Positions 4,645 through 7,321 of a DNA stretch of 7,321 nt are shown here, piece by piece. Source of the DNA: Deltaproteobacteria bacterium RBG_16_44_11 (lineage in GTDB: Bacteria; Desulfobacterota; Syntrophia; Syntrophales; Smithellaceae); the NCBI GenBank assembly GCA_001797845.1, contig MGQN01000007.1, positions 31,832 through 39,152 on the forward strand. Direction: 5' to 3'. Each line of letters starts with the position of its first letter. Position 1 is the stretch's first letter. The notes beneath the pieces are model-generated. The model worked only from the letters and a program-made list of their open reading frames with translations. It did not search any database and was not told the DNA's origin. The translations under genes and the position numbers were made by a program.

Positions 4645-6225
4645 ATGAAAATCGTTACAGCTGATCAAATGCGCTTTATGGATCGCCATTGCCTTGAAAA
4701 ACTGGGCATTGCTGAAGAAATACTTATGGAGAATGCCGCTCTGGCTTCCGTGGCTCTATTACAGCGCGTAATCGGCATTCGCGATAAAAAATTTGTCGTT
4801 TTTTGCGGTACGGGCAATAACGGCGGCGATGGCATGGCTGTGGCGCGCCTTATTCATTCCGGCGGCGGAAAAATAAAAGTATTTTTGCTGGGCGATAAAA
4901 ATAAATTTCGCGGTGCTGCCCAAATCAATATGGCGATAATCGATAAACTGCCCATTGAAGTCTTGAAACTGGAAAATACGGCGGCGGCAAAAAAAGATGT
5001 AGCGCATTGCGACATGATTATTGACGCGATTTTTGGTACAGGGCTTGACCGCGATGTTGCGGGATTAGCCGCGGATGTAATTGCACTCATTAATAATAGC
5101 AGCAGGAAAAGCAAAAAGAAAGTTCTGTCTTTGGATATACCCTCTGGTGTTAATGGCAATACGGGCGAAGTTATGGACACAGCGGTAAAGGCCGACTTCA
5201 CGGTGACTTTTGGTCTGCCCAAAATCGGTAACATGCTTTATCCGGGCTATGAGCTTTGCGGCCAAATTTTTGTCAGCCACATTTCCTTTCCGCCATCCCT
5301 TACTCAAAGTAACGATCTCCAAATTGCCACCAATGATTATGTGGCCTTACCCAAAAGGCAGGCTCAGGCGCACAAGGGTTCGGTAGGCGATGTCCTTTTC
5401 ATTGCCGGTGCCGCCAATTATTATGGAGCTCCTTATTTTGCGTCTATGTCCTTTATGAAGGCAGGGGGCGGTTATGCCAGGCTTGCCGCGCCTAAGTCAA
5501 TGATCGGCAAGCTGGCAGTGAAGGGGAGAGAAATTGTCTATCTGCCGCAGGAAGAAACTACGGCGGGAAGCATTGCCATGAAGTGCAAAAATAAATTGCT
5601 GGAAGCATCAGCAAAAGTAGATATGGTGGTCATCGGCCCCGGCCTTTCGTTACAAGAGGAAACGGTGAAACTTGTCAAAGAACTGGTAGAGGCAATCAAA
5701 GTACCGCTCCTCATTGACGGTGATGGGCTTACGGCAATTGCGGAAAATCCGGAAATATTACAAAGCCGAAAAGCGGCAACAATTCTGACACCGCACCTGG
5801 GTGAAATGGCAAGGCTTTCAGGAAAACCAGCTGCGGAAATCAATGTCAATAAAATAACAGTTTTGCAGGAGACAACAAAAAAACTAAACAGCACGATTGT
5901 TTTAAAAGGCGCGCATTCTTTGATTGGATACACCAACGGCAATGTTTATGTAAATTTAAGCGGCAACGCCGGAATGGCAACAGCCGGTTCCGGTGATGTG
6001 CTCACCGGTTGCATTGCGGCGATGTATGGATTGGGATTAAAGCCTGAGGAAGCGACACGCAAGGCAGTATTTCTGCACGGCTATGCCGGAGATCTGGCCG
6101 CGGCAAAAAAAGGCGAAGACGGCATGACAGCAAAGGATATTATGGAATTTCTGCCGCTAGCCCTCAAAAATGATCGCGCCGGTATGGTTGAAGCCGAGTA
6201 TTTCGCGCCGGCAGTTATTATGTAA
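4645..6225 (+). CDS. nnr: Bifunctional NAD(P)H-hydrate epimerase / ADP-dependent NAD(P)H-hydrate dehydratase
   Basis: Cytosolic metabolite-repair enzyme. The N-terminal YjeF_N domain epimerises damaged NAD(P)HX and the C-terminal ribokinase-like domain dehydrates the S-form back to NAD(P)H using ADP. The 526 residues match the usual fused length. Epimerase marks: GTGNNGGDG (55-63), DAIFGTGL (127-134) and LDIPSGVNGNTG (163-174). Dehydratase marks: KGSVGD (244-249), VVIGPGLS (328-335), TPHLGE (382-387), KGAHSLI (421-427), GNAGMATAGSGDVLTG (440-455) with the catalytic Asp at 451, and DGMTAKDI (492-499). One deviation is IDGDGLT where the family usually has DADALN or DADGLN. The segment from residue 441 to about 516 is duplicated after the downstream two-gene cassette (7094-7321). 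This copy is intact to its stop and should be active. Confidence 0.96.
   Translation: MKIVTADQMRFMDRHCLEKLGIAEEILMENAALASVALLQRVIGIRDKKFVVFCGTGNNGGDGMAVARLIHSGGGKIKVFLLGDKNKFRGAAQINMAIIDKLPIEVLKLENTAAAKKDVAHCDMIIDAIFGTGLDRDVAGLAADVIALINNSSRKSKKKVLSLDIPSGVNGNTGEVMDTAVKADFTVTFGLPKIGNMLYPGYELCGQIFVSHISFPPSLTQSNDLQIATNDYVALPKRQAQAHKGSVGDVLFIAGAANYYGAPYFASMSFMKAGGGYARLAAPKSMIGKLAVKGREIVYLPQEETTAGSIAMKCKNKLLEASAKVDMVVIGPGLSLQEETVKLVKELVEAIKVPLLIDGDGLTAIAENPEILQSRKAATILTPHLGEMARLSGKPAAEINVNKITVLQETTKKLNSTIVLKGAHSLIGYTNGNVYVNLSGNAGMATAGSGDVLTGCIAAMYGLGLKPEEATRKAVFLHGYAGDLAAAKKGEDGMTAKDIMEFLPLALKNDRAGMVEAEYFAPAVIM
5965..6192 (+). repeat. Direct repeat, copy A, within the 3' end of nnr
   Basis: The intact-gene copy of the duplication whose second copy is 7094-7321, at a constant offset of 1129 bases. 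Between the copies lie the last 11 codons and stop of nnr, the promoter, the 73-residue gene and the nucleotidyltransferase gene. Confidence 0.92.
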
Positions 6226-6257
6226 GATAATTCCCTGGATAATTGCCGGAGTAATAA

Positions 6258-6286
6258 TTGACATATGAGACAGGTTGTTTTATAAA
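6258..6286 (+). promoter_or_regulatory. Near-consensus sigma70 promoter of the small-ORF/nucleotidyltransferase cassette
   Basis: TTGACA (6258-6263), 17 bases, then TATAAA (6281-6286): one mismatch from consensus in twelve positions. The start point near 6293 gives a leader of about 34 bases before ATG 6327. It lies 33 bases after the nnr stop, so the cassette need not depend on nnr transcription. The TTG of this -35 box opens the reading frame in which the small gene lies and could be mistaken for its start codon. Confidence 0.72.
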
Positions 6287-6326
6287 TTTAAATGAAGAGT
6301 CTTTATCTGTTTTTAAAGGAATTTTG

Positions 6327-6548
6327 ATGATAAAAAATGGTCGTCTCTTAAAAGATTTTGAGGATTCATTTGCTCGTCAGGAAGGCCGGATTCCATCGCA
6401 AAAAGCGTTCAATATATTTTCCGCTATGTGGCAGGAGGCAATAATCCTGGGAGTAATACCTTTTAAAGAACCGCTGGCGGGGATAGAAGTCGATATAAAC
6501 TTGGCAAGGATTCTCAATTCATGTTCGAAAAAATCATTTCTTCCATAA
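6327..6548 (+). CDS. Small conserved-type protein paired with a nucleotidyltransferase; possible antitoxin
   Basis: A 73-residue soluble protein with no signal peptide or membrane segment. The sequence shows a charged N-terminus (NGRLLKDFEDSFARQEGR, 4-21), a central SQKAFNIFSAMWQEAIILGV (24-43), then EPLAGIEVDINLARILNSC (48-66). From memory, small proteins with an MW.EA..LGV and GIEVDI..ARILN pattern sit directly before nucleotidyltransferase genes in many anaerobe genomes; I cannot name a characterised family. ATG 6327 is chosen because AAAGGA (6315-6320) lies 6 bases upstream and the promoter ends at 6286; the longer frame from TTG 6258 begins inside the -35 box. Its last 28 bases overlap the nucleotidyltransferase start in another frame, implying coupled translation. 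An antitoxin role is inferred from size, order and overlap only. Confidence 0.65.
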   Translation: MIKNGRLLKDFEDSFARQEGRIPSQKAFNIFSAMWQEAIILGVIPFKEPLAGIEVDINLARILNSCSKKSFLP

Positions 6549-7075
6549 GCGTGGAACTCGAGCGCCGCAACATCCCTTATATGCTTATCGGGGGGCAGGC
6601 TGTTTTGCTTTATGGCGAACCACGCCTAACCCGTGACATTGACATAACGCTTGGCGCCGATGTCGACAAACTAGAAAGCATGATTTCTCTTGCTGGTGAT
6701 CTCAAGCTAAAAATACTACCGGACAATATAGAAACATTTGTGCGTGAGACAATGGTTTTGCCGGTCATTAATGAAGAAACGGGGATCAGAATCGATTTTA
6801 TTTTTTCTTTTTCGCCTTATGAACAGCAGGCAATAGCGAAGGCAAGAAAAGTTCGAATGCTTGATCGGGATGTATATTTTGCCGCGCCCGAAGATGTGGT
6901 TATTCATAAAATCGTTGCCGGAAGGCCGCGCGATATGGAAGACGTCCGGGGCATACTGCTCAAAATACCGGATATCGATATTGCTTATATCCGTAAATGG
7001 CTCAGGGATTTTTCTGACGCACCGGGTGAAGCTGAAATAATAAACAGATTAGAAAGTGTCATAAAATCATTGTAG
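6521..7075 (+). CDS. Small nucleotidyltransferase (AbiEii/DUF6036-like), possible toxin or defence component
   Basis: A 184-residue minimal nucleotidyltransferase of the DNA polymerase beta fold. It shows GGQAVLLYGEPR (24-35), the paired metal-binding aspartates in TRDIDITL (37-44; D39 and D41), a third acidic strand RIDFIF (90-95; D92) and a C-terminal helical motif PEDVVIHKIVAGRPRDMEDV (123-142). The last is typical of AbiEii-like and DUF6036 nucleotidyltransferases, with the lysine and arginine expected to bind the nucleotide phosphates. All catalytic residues I can place are present. The start ATG 6521 overlaps the 73-residue gene by 28 bases, with AAGGA 10 bases upstream. The gene ends 18 bases before the duplicated nnr fragment. 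Relatives include type IV toxins and tRNA-modifying toxins, but also housekeeping enzymes, so the substrate is unknown. Confidence 0.83.
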   Translation: MFEKIISSISVELERRNIPYMLIGGQAVLLYGEPRLTRDIDITLGADVDKLESMISLAGDLKLKILPDNIETFVRETMVLPVINEETGIRIDFIFSFSPYEQQAIAKARKVRMLDRDVYFAAPEDVVIHKIVAGRPRDMEDVRGILLKIPDIDIAYIRKWLRDFSDAPGEAEIINRLESVIKSL

Positions 7076-7093
7076 TAAAAGCTGGTAACGAGT

Positions 7094-7321
7094 AACGCGG
7101 GAATAGCAATAGCTGGTTCGGGTGATGTGCTCACCGGCTGCATTGCGGCAATGCATGGGTTGGGATTAAAGCCTGAGGAAGCGACACGCAAGGCAGTATT
7201 TCTGCACGGCTATGCCGGAGATCTGGCCGCGACAAAAAAAGGCGAAGACGGCATTACCGCAAAAGATATTATGGAATTTCTACCGCAAGCCCTCACAAAT
7301 GATCGCGCCGGTGAGGTAGAC
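7094..7321 (+). pseudogene. Duplicated 3' fragment of nnr (dehydratase C-terminal segment), start-less, runs off the window
   Basis: Bases 7094-7321 align without gaps to 5965-6192 inside nnr, at 208 of 228 identical positions. The core 7160-7231 is identical to 6031-6102 over 72 bases. The matching frame is open from the TAA at 7076-7078 to the window edge and encodes NAGIAIAGSGDVLTG, LHGYAGDLAA, EDGITAKDI and FLPQAL, so the catalytic Asp and ADP-site motif survive. There is no start codon, ribosome binding site or N-terminal part, so it cannot make a working enzyme alone. Of the 20 differences 13 fall at third codon positions, as if both copies had diverged while coding. Homology starts abruptly 18 bases after the nucleotidyltransferase stop. 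Confidence 0.9.

Noticed and set aside
4854..5942. Minus-strand open frames of 85-134 residues across nnr
   Set aside because: They are antisense shadows of nnr with low-complexity translations and no start signals.
6226..7093. Insertion sequence carrying a transposase
   Set aside because: Both open frames are accounted for by the small protein and the nucleotidyltransferase; there is no transposase motif and no terminal inverted repeat at the ends of the duplicated segment.
7079..7321. A real gene starting within the nnr fragment
   Set aside because: The only nearby in-frame starts, such as GTG at 7127, fall inside the ADP-site motif and lack a ribosome binding site.

Overview
The window looks like chromosomal DNA of a free-living, probably anaerobic bacterium. 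It has moderate GC, Shine-Dalgarno-led genes, sigma70-type promoters, a fructose-1,6-bisphosphatase/class II aldolase pair that implies gluconeogenesis, and a cluster of GTCATT-type dispersed repeats. The combination resembles Desulfobacterota (Syntrophales-like) genomes, but this is an impression from content and style, not an alignment, and the phylum is uncertain.

Layout. Positions 1-542 (minus) hold the N-terminal 180 codons of a 3-isopropylmalate dehydrogenase (leuB) with a GTG start and a good promoter. An AT-rich gap of about 400 bp with several inverted repeats separates it from a plus-strand operon: fructose-1,6-bisphosphatase (959-1894) and a long class II fructose-bisphosphate aldolase (1924-3318), which together run the triose-phosphate to fructose-6-phosphate steps of gluconeogenesis. 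After the operon comes a 330-bp composite of palindromic repeats (3337-3666) bounded by inverted GTCATTCCG ends; its last hairpin plus T-run looks like the operon's terminator. A minus-strand nitroreductase-family gene (3691-4536) converges on this repeat. It diverges, through overlapping promoters, from a fused NAD(P)HX epimerase/dehydratase gene nnr (4645-6225), a metabolite-repair enzyme.

The most unusual part is 6226-7321. Directly behind nnr sits a two-gene cassette: a 73-residue protein of unknown function and an overlapping small nucleotidyltransferase, with its own near-consensus promoter. Immediately after the cassette the sequence returns to nnr: 7094-7321 repeats the 3' end of nnr (5965-6192) at 208/228 identical bases with no gaps. 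It is an open, start-less fragment that runs off the window. The small module is thus sandwiched between an intact host gene and a duplicate of that gene's 3' end. This is the pattern expected if the module arrived together with a replacement gene end, or if it replaced most of a tandem nnr duplicate. The cassette could be a toxin-antitoxin or defence pair; that is inferred from gene size, overlap and the nucleotidyltransferase fold, not shown by the sequence.
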